From the NCBI GenBank assembly GCA_009760855.2, contig WPIO01000082.1:1319501-1383500 (forward strand): 64,000 nt of DNA, read 5' to 3'. Position 1 is the first letter of the stretch, and the number at the start of each line of letters is the position of its first letter. Below, one piece after another: positions 34,118-45,636 of the stretch. Origin of the DNA: Cristatella mucedo. Taxonomy: Eukaryota; Bryozoa; Phylactolaemata; Cristatellidae. The translations under genes were made by a program, and so were the position numbers. The notes below the pieces were generated by a model. That model was given only the letters and a program-made list of their open reading frames with translations, had not been told where the DNA came from and did not search any database.

Positions 34118-35845
34118 GAATGTATCTGTATGTTTGTATTGGCTCACAAACCAGAAGTGACAAATGGTCGGCAACTAGACTATGGTTAGAGATAATGTAT
34201 TGATTATTTACTTCCGCTGGGGCCGAGGTAACTAAGTAGTCCACTATCATCACACCTACAGAATCCTGAGATGGCTGATCCGATTCCTGTAGCAACCGCT
34301 GAAAAAGGGTGCAGCCGCCACTGCTGAACGCAACCAGCTGGCGTCCACTGGGATAAAACTAGTGTGTCGTTCGCTGGTAATCAGCCTGCAAAAGTCAATT
34401 AAATTCTATTCAAGGGAATTTAGGGTGATTTCAAGTTCTCTTTAATGCCGTTTATTGTTTCAGGTTTGTATTGGCAAATGCGGGTCACACACACCAAGTT
34501 TTAGAGTTGTTTGGCGGCTGGCGGTACGGAAGCTATAGTAGATATGTTCAGCTGATGCAATATAAGGGTTTTGTAAGGTTGACCTATTCCTAAGACTTTT
34601 ATTCATCTATATATTGAATTTTATGTGCGATGCATAGCGCTGCTGTATTTTTATAGCTTGGCCTTATCAGTTTCATCGAAAGACGACAGAGTCAAATACC
34701 AGACCCGGTATCTCGATCTTGTCATATCGCCTAAAACAGTTATCCGATCAACTTGAAATTTGGAATATATGATTGCTTTTACTTACATTCCAGCCTTCTC
34801 GCGTGCATGTTCGATCTTATTAGGTACATTTATTTTGATCAAAAACTGGTTTTGCTTATGTCATGCTAAGCTATTATCATCATTTCACTCGCATGTTCTA
34901 AAAACGTCACAGGTCAGCTAATTGTGATATAAAAACGTGAAGTTTAAAATACACGCTTCTATGTGTGTGCTTTTATTAATTATAAATTTATATCGTAAAC
35001 CAAGTAATGTAATCTTCTTTGGCATCACCTACCTGCGTTTACAGCTTCAGTGGTCATCTCTGAGTGTTTCCTCAACAGTGGTACTGTGTGCCTCATCAAT
35101 TCTACAGCTTTTCGAAAACCCGACGGATCGAAGCAAAATTTTGAAGACAGGTTGGGCTCACCAGCCTTCGCATATGTGTTGCTCATGTCCGTATTATGTG
35201 TCAATATGTGTAAGCTATGCCCCGCAACAAAATTTCCTTAAACTTTGATAGTGATGACAGCCAACAGTTGAAAAATCAATTTTTTATACATTTCTTTTTA
35301 TAAGTTAGGAATGTGAAGCCAAGTGTCTTGCATCTTTTGAGGGACCTGTCATATTTTTAAAGTGACTGGTATTGAATCTGTTGATTTGATGACATAGCCA
35401 TGCTTGGCTGAGGTTTAGTGCTAAAACTTTACCTTGACTCTTGCAGGTCTTCAAACGTTCAACATGGCAGCTATGTTTTTATCAAGCGATAGTTTATGTT
35501 GCCCTTGTTGTTTGTGCCAATTTGCATGCCAATCGTTTCATTGATATTTGAAAGATATCTATAAATCTGCTGTTGTGGGAGGTAAATCCCATTTGGTAGG
35601 GGCATAACTCCACACTGTTGGACATGCTCAGTTGTGGCTACTGGAGCAGTGCTCATTGCAGCCAATGCGGCGTCGTTACGTCGTTGTTTGGCACAGAGCC
35701 GGCTAGCTACCCTCTCATCCTGCTACGAGCACGGTGCCCATAGCTGAAAGTGAGCTGGCTCTATGAACAAACGGCAGTGTACTAGCTATGAATTCAGCTG
35801 GTTACTGATTAGCGACTGCACTAGCACAATTTTAGCATGTGCAAA
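34118..35845. other. Nothing recognised
   Basis: About 1.7 kb of AT-rich sequence without an exon or a repeat that I can name. Confidence 0.45.
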
Positions 35846-35847
35846 CA

Positions 35848-35990
35848 TATAAAATATAATTCATTTGTATAGCGCCCCAAGAGAACTAAATCTCTATTCA
35901 GGCGCTTCACATATGCCTTAGGGCTCGAGCCCACGACCTCAGCCAAACCTTAGTCGGGGCTAGCACCTTAAGATAAAGGTGATTCATATA
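35848..35990 (-). repeat. SINE-B copy
   Basis: On the plus strand: AATATAATTCATTTGTATAG, CGCCCCAAGAGAACTAAATC, TCTATTCAGGCGCTTCACAT, then GGGCTCGAGCCCACGACCTC. The hairpin tail and box B region are well kept. A second SINE-B-like tail fragment lies at 36052-36105 in the same orientation. Confidence 0.88.
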
Positions 35991-36429
35991 GACTGAGCAA
36001 TTGCCTATAAGAATTTTCTGGTTTTGAGCTTCAGCAGAAAGGCAAAGCCACTTATATAGCAACCCAAGAAAACCAAATCTCCATCTAGATGCTTTACAAC
36101 TCCCAGTAATATAAGCAATAACCATTATTTAATGAAAAGAGAAGCGTCGCGTTAAGATATACAAGGTCACACAAGTACCTTACTAAAAGAAATATTTTTA
36201 AAATCGCACAATATTACACTGAAGGCCCGTGACGTTGCCAGGAGACCCCTGCAGTGGAGTAGGGCAGCGATCTACGTTGCCCAAATTCCTATGCCACAGG
36301 CCATCACCAACTACGAAATTACAGGATGTCTTAATTCTATTTGATTATCAAACAATGGGCTCGTGTCAATTTAGTTCTGATTTTGCCCAGTAGTTTTTTG
36401 TTAATTGTTGGTCTTACCCGCCTACATTT

Positions 36430-36972
36430 TTACCTTCTTTTCAGATTTTATCAAGCAAAAGCAGGGCTGTCACTTCTATGCACGTGACACTAAACTGTAA
36501 CTTTGCTCTGACCGTCTTCAGCCCTCCAACACGTCGAATTCTCTCAACTCTAACTCCAGTCTAGAAATACCTCGTACAAACCTTAAATCCTTTGGAGACC
36601 GTGCATTTAGTTCGTATGCTCCCAAAGCCTGGAACTCCCTCCCGACCTGCGTCAGATCATCCTCTGACCTGACCACATTTAAAAATAACTTAAAAACACC
36701 TATTTAGGACAGTATTTAGTGGGTCCCTGTGATTCGTCCTTCACGTGCTTATGTGTGCTGACACTGTGCATGCTGCCACTCACCACATTTGCATGCTGAC
36801 CCTGTGCATGTCACCCCTAACCATGCTATTCATTTTGTTTGTTTTTCAAGCATGATTTTACTTACCATTCAATTGCATTTCCCTTTGCAGCAAATGTAAA
36901 GCGCCTAGAGAGAGAGATTAAGTTATCTGAGGGCGCTTTATCAAGTACATTATTATTATTATTATTATTAAC
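36430..36972 (+). mobile_element. LINE-B with internal deletion, ends in (ATT)n
   Basis: GGCTGTCACTTCTATGCACG, then TGACACTAAACTGTAA, is a decayed FHFYADDTQLYL segment at 36467-36500. At about 36560 it jumps to IPRTNLKSFGDRAFSSYAPK, the C-terminal part. The 3' end has the hairpin AGCGCCTAGAGAGAGAGATT, AAGTTATCTGAGGGCGCT (36898-36935) and ATT repeats to 36970. Confidence 0.88.
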
Positions 36973-37505
36973 TCTCTTGCTCAATGTATTGCCGACATCA
37001 GCTCATGGATGGCAGCATTTTTTCTCAAATTTAATGGTGATAAAACCAACTTAACAGTAATGGCCAAAACCATGCGTGACTAGGAAATTGTGAGACTTAA
37101 CGCTCAAAATCGACTCTGCCAGAATATCTCGTGCCTTTAGTTCGTATGCTCCCTAAGCCTGGAACTCACTCCCGACTTGCATCATGACATCTCCTGACTT
37201 GTCCACATTAAAAAAACCTATCTATTTATCACAGCATTTAGTGAGTCCCTGTGATTCGTCCTTTATGTGCTTATTTGGTGAGCCGTGATGGCACACTGGG
37301 TAAGGCGTTTGCTTTCACGACCTCGGTCCCGAGGTCGTGGGTTCGATTCCTGTGGTGGGCAATCCTTTAACGCCACTGCAAGCGGTGGTGATAGCCGTAA
37401 AGGCTCTTCTGTCGCTATACAAAAAGAGGCTGTTTAATCAGCTAGTATTAATTAATTAATTAATATGCGTGCAGACACTGTGCATGCTGCCATTAACTAT
37501 GTCGT
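36973..37505 (+). mobile_element. Second LINE-B fragment, interrupted by SINE-A
   Basis: Starts with NSLAQCIADISSWMAAFFLK and FNGDKTNLTV (RT C-terminal region), jumps to CAFSSYAPKAWNSLPTCIM, then the 3' part (GTGAGTCCCTGTGATTCGTC). After the SINE-A copy it resumes at GCGTGCAGACACTGTGCATG. It is a deleted copy adjacent to the previous one. Confidence 0.85.
37278..37463 (+). repeat. SINE-A, best-preserved copy, inserted in LINE-B
   Basis: A tRNA-derived, Pol III-type SINE of about 180 bp. Box A is TGGCACACTGGG (37289-37300). A hairpin with 11-bp perfect arms, CACGACCTCGG and CCGAGGTCGTG (37316-37339), sits where a tRNA anticodon/variable region would be. Box B is GGTTCGATTCC (37340-37350), a perfect match to the Pol III consensus. 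The body carries a second hairpin (CCACTGCAAGCGGTGG, about 37372-37387) and ends AATCAGCTAG followed by TATTAATTAATTAATTAAT. The source tRNA cannot be named. Confidence 0.95.
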
Positions 37506-37659
37506 TCTCGCTAGAACCGGAAGCAGAGTGTCCAATAGTTGCCCCCATTCTGCTTTTAACCCCGTAGCCGTTTTCTCCGAAAACCAGTCGACCTATTTTC
37601 AGATAATTAATATCCGAAATCAGGGCATGGTTAGATAAAAGAACGGCAGCTAAACTAAT

Positions 37660-37846
37660 ATACGCATTTGTGACATCGCATCAAGCTTATTGCAATTCCC
37701 TTTATTTGGGATTCGATGCAAGTGTCCTTAATCGTCTGCAACTGGTGAAAGACTAAGTAGCTCATCTGATCTGTCCTCAAAGAAGTAGCTTTAATATCGT
37801 ATCACATCTTTCTTAGCCTCTCTGGCTGCCTATCGAGAATCGAATA
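37660..37846 (+). mobile_element. Old LINE fragment, left part
   Basis: The translation reads LDKRTAAKLIYAFVTSHQAY, then CNSL and LNRLQLVKD, matching the LINE-B region around CLDFCNSLLAGLP. A hAT relic follows at 37855, and the LINE resumes at about 38261. Confidence 0.75.
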
Positions 37847-37854
37847 GATTGTGA

Positions 37855-38252
37855 CAGAGGTCAGCAAAGCTGGACTTTAGGCCAGATATGGCCTAGCTAG
37901 TACTGCAGCCCGGCCTAACGCCCCCTAGTTATTTATTATTGGATTCGGCCTAATTTAGTTGTCATGATTTTATTCCCATTCATTACTGCTGGTGGCATCT
38001 CGAGTTGTCTGTGGCCTGTGTTCATTTTTAGAACTGATATCAGTATGAAACCGAAGAGGCTGACCGAGAAAGGATGATAAATGTCGGCCCCTACAATTCC
38101 CGTTTGCATTTGTGCGTCTGTTGTGACTATTTGTTCGTCTGTCCACGCTCGTTACGGGCGGCCCAGTGAATTGGTCGTGCTTTGTTCTGGTTTAGTGTGC
38201 CTTCTTGACCTCCTGAAATGGCCTAGTGGTCCGAAACATTTGCCGACCCCTA
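37855..38252. mobile_element. 398-bp hAT-type DNA transposon relic with 8-bp target duplication
   Basis: The left end is CAGAGGTCAGCAAAGCTGGA. The right end in reverse complement is TAGGGGTCGGCAAATGTTTC. The ends share the AGxGGTCxGCAAA pattern typical of hAT/Charlie-type inverted repeats. Flanks are GATTGTGA (37847-37854) and GATTATGA (38253-38260), an 8-bp duplication with one change. Inside is a short Lys/Arg-rich peptide remnant (MKPKRLTEK at about 38047), as in hAT protein N-termini. It is non-autonomous. Confidence 0.85.
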
Positions 38253-38260
38253 GATTATGA

Positions 38261-38420
38261 GTTCCCCAGCATCTGTTTGTCTCGCCTTTTCTAGAACTAA
38301 ATTGAATTTGTGGTGATCGAGCCCTTAGCTTGCATGGACCGAAAGTGAAGAACTCGCTTCCAAGTTCGGTGAATTTCTGTAATGACTTTGCATCTATTAA
38401 GTCTTAGCTAAAGATGCATC
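38261..38420 (+). mobile_element. Old LINE fragment, right part
   Basis: CTTAGCTTGCATGGACCGAA, then AGTGAAGAACTCGCTTCCAAG, corresponds to the (A)LSSYAPKVWNSLPS region of LINE-B-like elements. It continues the LINE fragment left of the hAT relic. Confidence 0.6.
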
Positions 38421-38520
38421 GATTCAGGTCAGCTTGTCCTTCGACCCAGTGGGCGTGTTGACTTTTGCTCCAGTGTGCTTTTTGTGCTATAATACTTGCT
38501 ATGGCTCTTCACCATTGAAA

Positions 38521-38692
38521 TGCTAGCTGATTTAACAGCCTCTTTTTGTATAGCGACAGAAGAGCCTTTACGGCTATCACCACCACTTGCAGTGGCGATA
38601 AAGGATCGCCCACCACAGGATTCGAACCCACGACGTCGGGGGCGAGTTCGTGAAAGGCAACAGCCTTACCCAGTGAGCCACTACGGCTCACT
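38521..38692 (-). repeat. SINE-A copy, complete
   Basis: The minus strand shows GTGAGCCGTAGTGGCTCACT (box A), a diverged hairpin, box B GGTTCGAATCC, and the 3' body to AATCAGCTAGCA. Confidence 0.93.
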
Positions 38693-38699
38693 ATGCCCT

Positions 38700-40390
38700 T
38701 ACAAAACATAATTAAAAACTTTTCCGGTCAAATCATGGCTCACCACTTTGCACTCATGTATTTCCGAGAGACGTTTCAATTAAGACCTTGACCGATGCCA
38801 CAGTTTATGAACCTTCAACTGCTAGCGGCAATCTGCTCAGCTTATATGTAGGTCGTGGTTGCAGCTCACAAGGTTGCGGCTCACCAAGGGCAAAGTAGCC
38901 AGGAAAATTGCAAAGTTTTGTTGTTATTTGATGGTAGCTATGCCCTCTATGTAAAAATAAGGAGAACTCACTAGTATGCGAATTGCTTTTGAAAAACAGC
39001 ACGTCCATGTTGAGTTTAGTTTCGTACCTGTCTCAAACAGGTAATGATAATGCAACTGCAATGGCTTCCGATGCCTGTGGTATGCAAGCCAAATAAGGTT
39101 ACTCCTTCCGTCAATTAAAGGGTCTGTCCATCAGTAATTAATCCGATAAGAATGTGTTAAGCTAACGCATTTTCAAACTAGCTAGTAGGTGAATATTATG
39201 ATTCAGCCATTCCAAAACACATCTGCGGCTCAGATGTCGTTATTTTGCCGGTCTGTATAATCTGTGCAGAGCCAGCTGCTTTGCTAAACATGGGTAAGTT
39301 ACAGCAGCAGTGACTACCTTATTGGGCAGCTTGCTGCTCCGAGCATGGGAAGGCTGCCCTCCATTAGCTTCCTGCCACAGAGCATCCCCATTAGTCAGGC
39401 CATTATTTCTAGCTGAAGGAGAAACCCAGGATCAGTTGTAACCCAATTCCCCGGGCACCAATGCTGGCTGCATGGATAGCTTGGGGGGATTGAGAACAAT
39501 TCATTCAACTTGCATCTAGATATTTCACGTTGGTCGAGACTGTGGCTATAAGAAAAAGCCACCGCCGAGCATTCTTGGAGCAGCAGTCTTTATGAAAAAT
39601 CTCTATTAGGTCTTAGGTCATAGTTACTGCCACCTAGACTTAATGCAGAGGTATCAAGTGACAAATGTTACTATGGGACTGCGAAGTAGCTATGGCTGTA
39701 CTGGCAGCCATCACTGCCAGCCTGCTTTAAGCTGAGAATCGAGTAATCACAATGATAAGGTGGGAAATTTTCTTCCAGATAATGCAGATAATATTTGGCA
39801 CTGACCAGGCAATTCCAGGAAATGATCTATAGTAATTTAAGATTGTGCCTATCAATTAAATATCCTCACCATTTGTGTGCCTGGAGCAACAGGCTAAGCC
39901 TTCACACCAACGTCGGTGGTTTGTAATTACTATAAGCGTTGCAATTTCGTTTCAAGATTTTCCGTTTAATTTTTTCACCTTTTGGTTTTAGTAATCACCT
40001 CCGGTTGATGTTGCTGCAAATTTGATCTTAAGCTAAAGCTAGGAATGTTGCAGCATTGCTGTTGTCAAGGCAAGTTTGCTAAACCCAATATCGATGCTAA
40101 GGGTTTCAGTCCATTGCTCTTCCAGGCAGATTGCTGAAGGAATGCGTATGCAACAGATCATTGTATAAGTACTCAGGAAGCACTAGCACTAGCACTAGCA
40201 GTGCAGGTGACTAATGAAATAGCCATTTGCTTGATGTCGTAACGATCTCCTTATTAGGGATAGCCAGTAATATATTTCGCTTCCTCCCAATGAGGAAGCT
40301 GCCCACAATGCCACCATACATCTAGCATCCTTTCCTAGGATTCTGCCCATAGTCTGGACGAGCTATTAAAAAACAACTCATCATGCTTCC
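38700..40390. other. Nothing recognised
   Basis: About 1.7 kb. A small (CTAGCA)n patch lies at 40185-40202. No exon or repeat was placed. Confidence 0.45.
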
Positions 40391-40392
40391 TT

Positions 40393-40553
40393 GGTTTGGC
40401 CCAGGGGTTAAGGGGCTTGCTTTTAATTACCAAATTCAAGGTGATCACTTTTACGACCGAGGTAGCTTTTACGGCTCGAGCCTTGTGGCATGCGTGAGGC
40501 GTCTGGGTAGAGACTCGGCTATCTTAGGGAGCTATACAAATGAATTACATTCG
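40393..40553 (+). repeat. SINE-B copy, complete
   Basis: GGCCCAGGGGTTAAGGGGCTTG (box A area), TTTACGGCTCGAGCC (box B area), then GAGGCGTCTGGGTAGAGACT, CGGCTATCTTAGGGAGCTAT and ACAAATGAATTACATT. The tail hairpin is diverged. Confidence 0.85.
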
Positions 40554-40559
40554 AAAATT

Positions 40560-41365
40560 GGATGAGCTCATTACCTCCACATTTAAGTCGGCCTACTTTC
40601 AGTTGAGCGATATTGATCAAATCTAGACCTGCGTAGAAAAGAGTTCGACTGTCAAACTTATTAATGCTATTGTGAATTTTTCGTCAAGATTAGAGCTATT
40701 CCCCTGATTCAGTTCTCTCTGCCTGCATGCCTAATCATGTGCAGCTAGCAAACAACTCAGCCGCTCGTCTGGTCTATCATCAACGAAGTAGCTGCCATAT
40801 CGCTCTGCGTCTGTCTGAGCTTTACTCCTTAATAAGCTTCGAGTCGACCTCCAGACTTATCTGGCTTACCGGTAGCTTCACTCGCTTGCCTAATTATCAA
40901 ACCTCTTTGCTCCACAGCATCCATTCTTGCAATTCCTGCTCCTCAGCTTCCAGACGTCCAGCCATTCCTCGAAGAATTGTCTGATGATCGAACTTTCAGT
41001 TAGTGTGCACCAAAAGTCGGGAGTTAGGTCCAGGCTTTTTTATTAGCTGTATTGACTTTGCATAATTTAAGTCTCAGCTTAAGACAAGTTTATTCTGCTT
41101 AGCTTTACCTGAGCGCCAGAGAATTTTATTTGGTTCCTGAGAGCTTCGGACGCCCACCTTTTCAATATTCATTTGCTTCTAGCCAGAGTTCCTACTAACC
41201 GCAGGCCCGAGTCTATTTATTGGTGTGCCTGCATGCTTGTCTAATCATAATACCTCGCATGTCATGCACCTTGGTTATTGCTTCTGTTTCTACCAGCTAT
41301 AGAGCATCTAGTTAGAGATTTTGTTAACTTAGTGTGCTACAAAGAACTATTATTATTATTATTGT
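40560..41365 (+). mobile_element. Old LINE-B-like fragment
   Basis: The translation at 40725-40840 resembles LINE-B (MPNHVQLANNSAARLVYHQR, then SSCHIALRLSELYSLI). The 3' end at 41295-41365 keeps a decayed hairpin (GAGCATCTAGTTAGAGATTTT) and ATT repeats. Frameshifts and stops are common. Confidence 0.7.
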
Positions 41366-41559
41366 TATTACAAGGAACTACCGTAACGATGTCTGTAAAC
41401 GTGATGTTGCAGCTAGGTTCAAGACTCTGGATCGTCTACACGCAGGTAGGTCTCGAGCTTAACAAACAGAATGTGGCATAGTAACGCAAAAAGAACCAAG
41501 TTTATCGTTCAAATGAAAAACTGGCAGCTCGTGGGCGAAGGCGAGAGAGAACTTTTTAA

Positions 41560-42090
41560 TGTCATTTTATTTCCTTTCTTTCCAGACGATACTTTCATCC
41601 CTTCCTTTAGACTCCGCTCTCTGTCCGTCTCCTTTTCCTTTCCTTGTCTGCCATTTGCTCCACTGGCCTCGGCTCTCCTCCCATCTGCTTCTGTTTCCTT
41701 CCCTCCCATGTGCTTCTCTTTCCTTCCCTTCCATTGTCTTCGCTTCCCTCCCCTTCCCATTTGCTTCGCTGCCCCACTTCCCAGCGGCTTCGCTTCCCTC
41801 CCCTTCCCAGCTGCTTTGCTGCGCTCTCTTTTACTTTCCTCGGCTCCCTCCCCTACTTCCTCATGCTTTCCTCTCCTTCGCAATCCTCTACGCTCTTCCC
41901 ATTCCGCTCCTCTCTATTTTGCTTTCCTTCTCACTCCTACTCTCCTCCCTCTGCTTTTGCATATGCCTGTACTCCTCCTTCCTACTGCCCTCCTCCGCAT
42001 CCGTCTGACAGTTCCCACCTTCCCTTTTCGACAGCTCTCACGCAGAGCCTTTCCCACTACTCACATCATCTGTCCCCTCTATCCTTGTGA
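41560..42090 (+). repeat. Polypyrimidine tract of degenerate repeats, about 530 bp
   Basis: The plus strand is mostly C and T. A diverged unit of about 26 bp resembles TTTGCTTCGCTTCCCTCCCC plus TTCCCA (clearest at 41690-41830). All three frames stay open for long stretches only because of the composition. I do not call a gene. Confidence 0.85.
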
Positions 42091-42249
42091 ATCTCCCCTC
42101 TGCTTTAAATGCTTCCAAGCGAAAGCAACTAAGCCTGTCGAACAGAACAGGTCGATTATGATGTGGACTCGTATGGTTGTTTGATGAATGTGAAATTAAG
42201 CAAGAATAAATTTCTGACGATACCATTTGGCACGATCGTTGAAGTCCTT

Positions 42250-42545
42250 GAGACGTAAGAAAGCAGATAAAGAGATAAGGAGAGAGGGAGCGTGGGCAAG
42301 GGTGAGGACAGGAGTGAGGGAGCAGGCAGGGATCAACGAAGGGATGAAAGAAAGTTAGCAGTGATCGAGAGCGGGCTGGTGAGAGGGTGAGACAAGACGA
42401 AAAAGAGACAGCCTAAGACAGACCGAGATAGACAGAGACAAAACACAAAACGTACATGGACACAGACAGGAACAGACAATCAAAGGCCGATGCAGACAGA
42501 TATGAGGAGAGAGGGGTTACAGAGCAAGAGAGGAAAACATGCCAG
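42250..42545 (+). repeat. Purine-rich tract following the polypyrimidine tract
   Basis: The plus strand changes to A/G-rich sequence (GATAAGGAGAGAGGGAGCG, and GACAGA-like units at 42400-42480). Together with 41560-42090 it forms an imperfect purine/pyrimidine inverted arrangement. Confidence 0.75.
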
Positions 42546-44115
42546 TTTTACTTGAGAGCAACCGACTCAAACGCTACTGGCCAGTTATTCGTCGGGATAT
42601 GCCTCGTAGTGTGGAGTGTTTTGTGTACTGTAAAATGCCAGATACAGATCTCATACTCATGACATTTTTCCACAGGCTAGTGGAGCTAGATAGACAGTAT
42701 GGACGAAATTGACAAGGTTTTCTTTACAATAGATAAGATATAGATCCGAACTTGTACTGCATGTTCCTCATCCTTTTATCCCGTGACCTCACTTCCATCA
42801 CTGTCCAAGCTTTACTAACAAACAGCTACCAGACCAAACGCTATCTGCTATGGCACTAGGTATGTAAAGCCGAACAAACATCAAGAATGTAATGCATTAG
42901 AATCTGTAGTTAGATCGGTCATTTTCGGTATGAATCTAGAATTTCCCAGCCTTATTACCTGGAGAATAAATGAATATTATTCAAAACTAATCTTGTAACC
43001 ATTCAGTCTACACCTGCTTTTTTTAAAGGATTGGAAATAAAGCCTACTTCTTACAGTTATCTAGTAATGTTGTTGCGTCGGACCAGCACCTCACACAGCT
43101 CAGCGGTACATATTGTGGCTCATACATGCTGCTCACAGACATTAAATACCGTTCGACTAAAGCCAAAGCATTAACACCACTGCTGCTTCTGTCGGCGGCC
43201 GCAGCGCCGTCCGCCCCGTCGCCTCTGACGCTATCTGGCGTACTATGAGCCAGCGCACGAGAGTTTTTTTGGGTCCTGCTTTGGCCATTAAGTCTCAATA
43301 ACTAGGCTTCTCGTGGATAAAACGTTACCGAGCCTGAATTACTCAATCAAAGTAAGTTCGAAATTATTGAGAGACTGTAGTAAGCGAAACAACTCAGAAA
43401 AACTCTGATTCACAACTGCTTCTCATTAGAGCAGCACGCTAATGTTTTTACTTGAACTCTAGGTGCTTCTCTACTTGGTTTCAGCAAGCTAATGATTCTA
43501 AAACAAGTCTAGGACATGCAGGCTGTCTCAGCTTTATCGATCACTACAAGCATAGGTCCAAAATTAGCCTTTTCGTAAATGCTAGTTATACACAGCTCAT
43601 GCGCCAAGAAAAGTATATAGATCTGCTATAACATCTGCTATGACTGCTCTAGCATCACCAAAGTGCCATAGGCATATGCTATGCATTCGGGAAATTTCCC
43701 GGATAATACCTCATCGCACCACTGTTGTGAGTCGCCAGGATAAAATCCAATTTTTGACTTGCAATTTTAATTTAGTTTGCATCTGGTTTGTCTTGCTAAT
43801 TGCGGTTTCTTGCATGCTGCTCGAGGTGAAGGATACGTACATTATTTTGGGAAATTTGTCAGAAATTGCAGAAATATTTCGCGAGTCATCCACCGCTGTA
43901 AAACCAAAGGAAGGCGTCCTGGTGAAAGTCACTTTTTGGTATAAGACAATAATTGTTAATGCCGCGGTCCTAGATTTTAATTTAGCCCTCGCACAAAGGA
44001 AAATGAAAGACAAATAGTTCTCTTTACGGTTCTTCACTTTAACTGCAAGCCCGAAAGTACCATTAACTTGCCGACGTCACTACAGCCCCCTCCCCTAGTG
44101 CCTTTCGTCGTCGTC
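42546..44115. other. No gene recognised; overlapping open frames at 43640-44037
   Basis: Between 43640 and 44037 both strands are open for over 100 codons (plus: 125 residues with a hydrophobic stretch, FNLVCIWFVLLIAVSCMLL; minus: 108 residues). No family motif, splice sites or codon preference decide for either strand. Confidence 0.35.
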
Positions 44116-44117
44116 GA

Positions 44118-44395
44118 TGTCGATGTGCAAAGCATCTCCGTCTGTAACTCCACAAGATCATGTGTTACAGTGGGAGAGAGCCCTTTCAGTAGCGCAGTCG
44201 AAGTCTAAGTAGCTTTCGGTTTGCATAATGAAGCCAACAGACTCAATTTCCTGCCAAAAAGAGAAAGTAAGAAGCAAATCTTAGTATGTAAGGCAGTCGA
44301 GGAGGTTGGTTGCAAGGAAGCAGCAGCAGCTCAGGACAAATGAAAGGGATCTGCCGCGGTCGGCAGTAGGAGAGAATATTTCGTTGCATGGTTGA
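44118..44395 (-). mobile_element. LINE-A 3' fragment, diverged
   Basis: CATCTCCGTCTGTAACTCCA, then TAAGTAGCTTTCGGTTTGCA and AAGCCAACAGACTCAATTTC, is collinear with the LINE-A 3' end at 27905-28150. Confidence 0.8.
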
Positions 44396-44599
44396 AAACT
44401 AAAGCACTTGAGCATTATGGTTTGCTAGATCCAACAATCTGAAGCTACTCAAATATGAAAAATGCGCTTACCCTGATGCCGAAGCTACTCCAATCAGGCG
44501 ATTTTTTGCCTACTGCTCCTCACCATGAGAACATAGATCTGCAGTTGCCTTAATCATTAGAGAGGTAGAAAAGGTGTTTTCTCTAATTTCCTCCCTAAA

Positions 44600-44840
44600 A
44601 ATGAGCACCTCGCAGAGGCGTAAACTCGAAATCCTTAAGACAGCTACCTTGAAAGAGTGGCTGAATGTTCATCTTGTACTAGTGTTTTCTGGGCCTCTAG
44701 GAATTGTCTTTAGTGTGCTTACCAGAACGGATACTGGGCATTTGATCACTAACCATATTAACACGCCTTCTTTACAGCATACTTTTAAAGTACATTGAAA
44801 GAGATTTAGTTCTATGATGACGCTGTGCAAATGTATTGTT
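44600..44840 (+). mobile_element. Old LINE-B-like 3' fragment
   Basis: The GTGTGCTTACC and CTAACCATATTAACACG stretches and the terminal TACATTGAAAGAGATTTAGT, then TCTATGATGACGCTGTGCAA, match the LINE-B 3' end with much decay. Confidence 0.5.
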
Positions 44841-45470
44841 GCGAGAGTTATAGATAATGAAAGCAGGGAGCAGGCCCTTGTTGAATTGCTGCCGAGAAGC
44901 TGTGCACCAATCAATAGTTGAGAAATCTAAAAGCTATTTAAAACAGCTACAAAACCAGCGAAGAACTTCAAGGTCTAGTAGATACTTTAGGAAAAATGTA
45001 CAGACAGGGAATCAAGAATATTGGCTGCTTATTCGATCTCAAAAAATGAGTCTTCAGTCATTGGCTATTGCTAGAGTCCACGAGCTGATCAGCAGCGACT
45101 AGCCCGCTTAGAAAAGAGCTCGACTGATTGGCTAGGACTTCAGCCAACTAGCAGCAGTAGCCTGGTGCTTAAAAGTAAGCATGCAGCTTTGAGCATCCAG
45201 CCCTGCACAATAGGCTGGCGTTGGGGTCACTAAGAACAGCAGGACGTGCAGGTTGGTGAGCGGATTCAACCCAGTCGGTGAACCAAGACCAGGAATCGGC
45301 CAACCCTAGACCTCATTAAACCGGCCTAAAGTGTGCATCAGGCTGAATGTGCCTTGCCTGCTTCCTTAACCTTCCAATGGCTCCGTGCATTCGACAGTCG
45401 TCTGGCTATAACCCATCATCAACTAGTTCCTGGGTACATCTCTGATTGTCCGTATTTTAACCTAAAATAA
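44841..45470. other. Nothing recognised
   Basis: About 630 bp with no exon or repeat that I can identify. Confidence 0.4.
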
Positions 45471-45473
45471 AAT

Positions 45474-45636
45474 TGGCAGATTTAACAGCCTCATTGATAT
45501 AGCGGCAAAAGAGCCTTATCGGCTATCCCCACCGCTTACAGTTGGCAATAAAGGATCGCCAAACTGCTGGGTTTGAGCCCACGACCTCGATCGTGAAGAG
45601 CGAGCACCTTGCCTCCTGGGCTATCACGGCCCAGTA
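45474..45636 (-). repeat. SINE-A copy, diverged
   Basis: The minus strand shows GGGCCGTGATAGCCCAGGAGG (box A area), GATCGAGGTCGTGGGCTCAAA (box B area), and a 3' body ending GCTGTTAAATCTGCCAA. Confidence 0.85.

Noticed and set aside
37289-37350. A functional tRNA gene.
   Set aside because: Box A and box B are good, but the cloverleaf is replaced by an 11-bp hairpin, and the same sequence recurs with a SINE body, so it is SINE-A.
41471-42184. A 237-residue Pro/Ser/Leu/Phe-rich protein.
   Set aside because: All three frames are open because of the C/T composition, and there are no motifs or splice signals.
43640-44037. Overlapping open frames of 125 and 108 residues, and a TAGGACCGCGG word that also occurs in 18S rRNA.
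   Set aside because: Neither strand is favoured, and the rRNA-like word is only 11 bp with no similarity around it.
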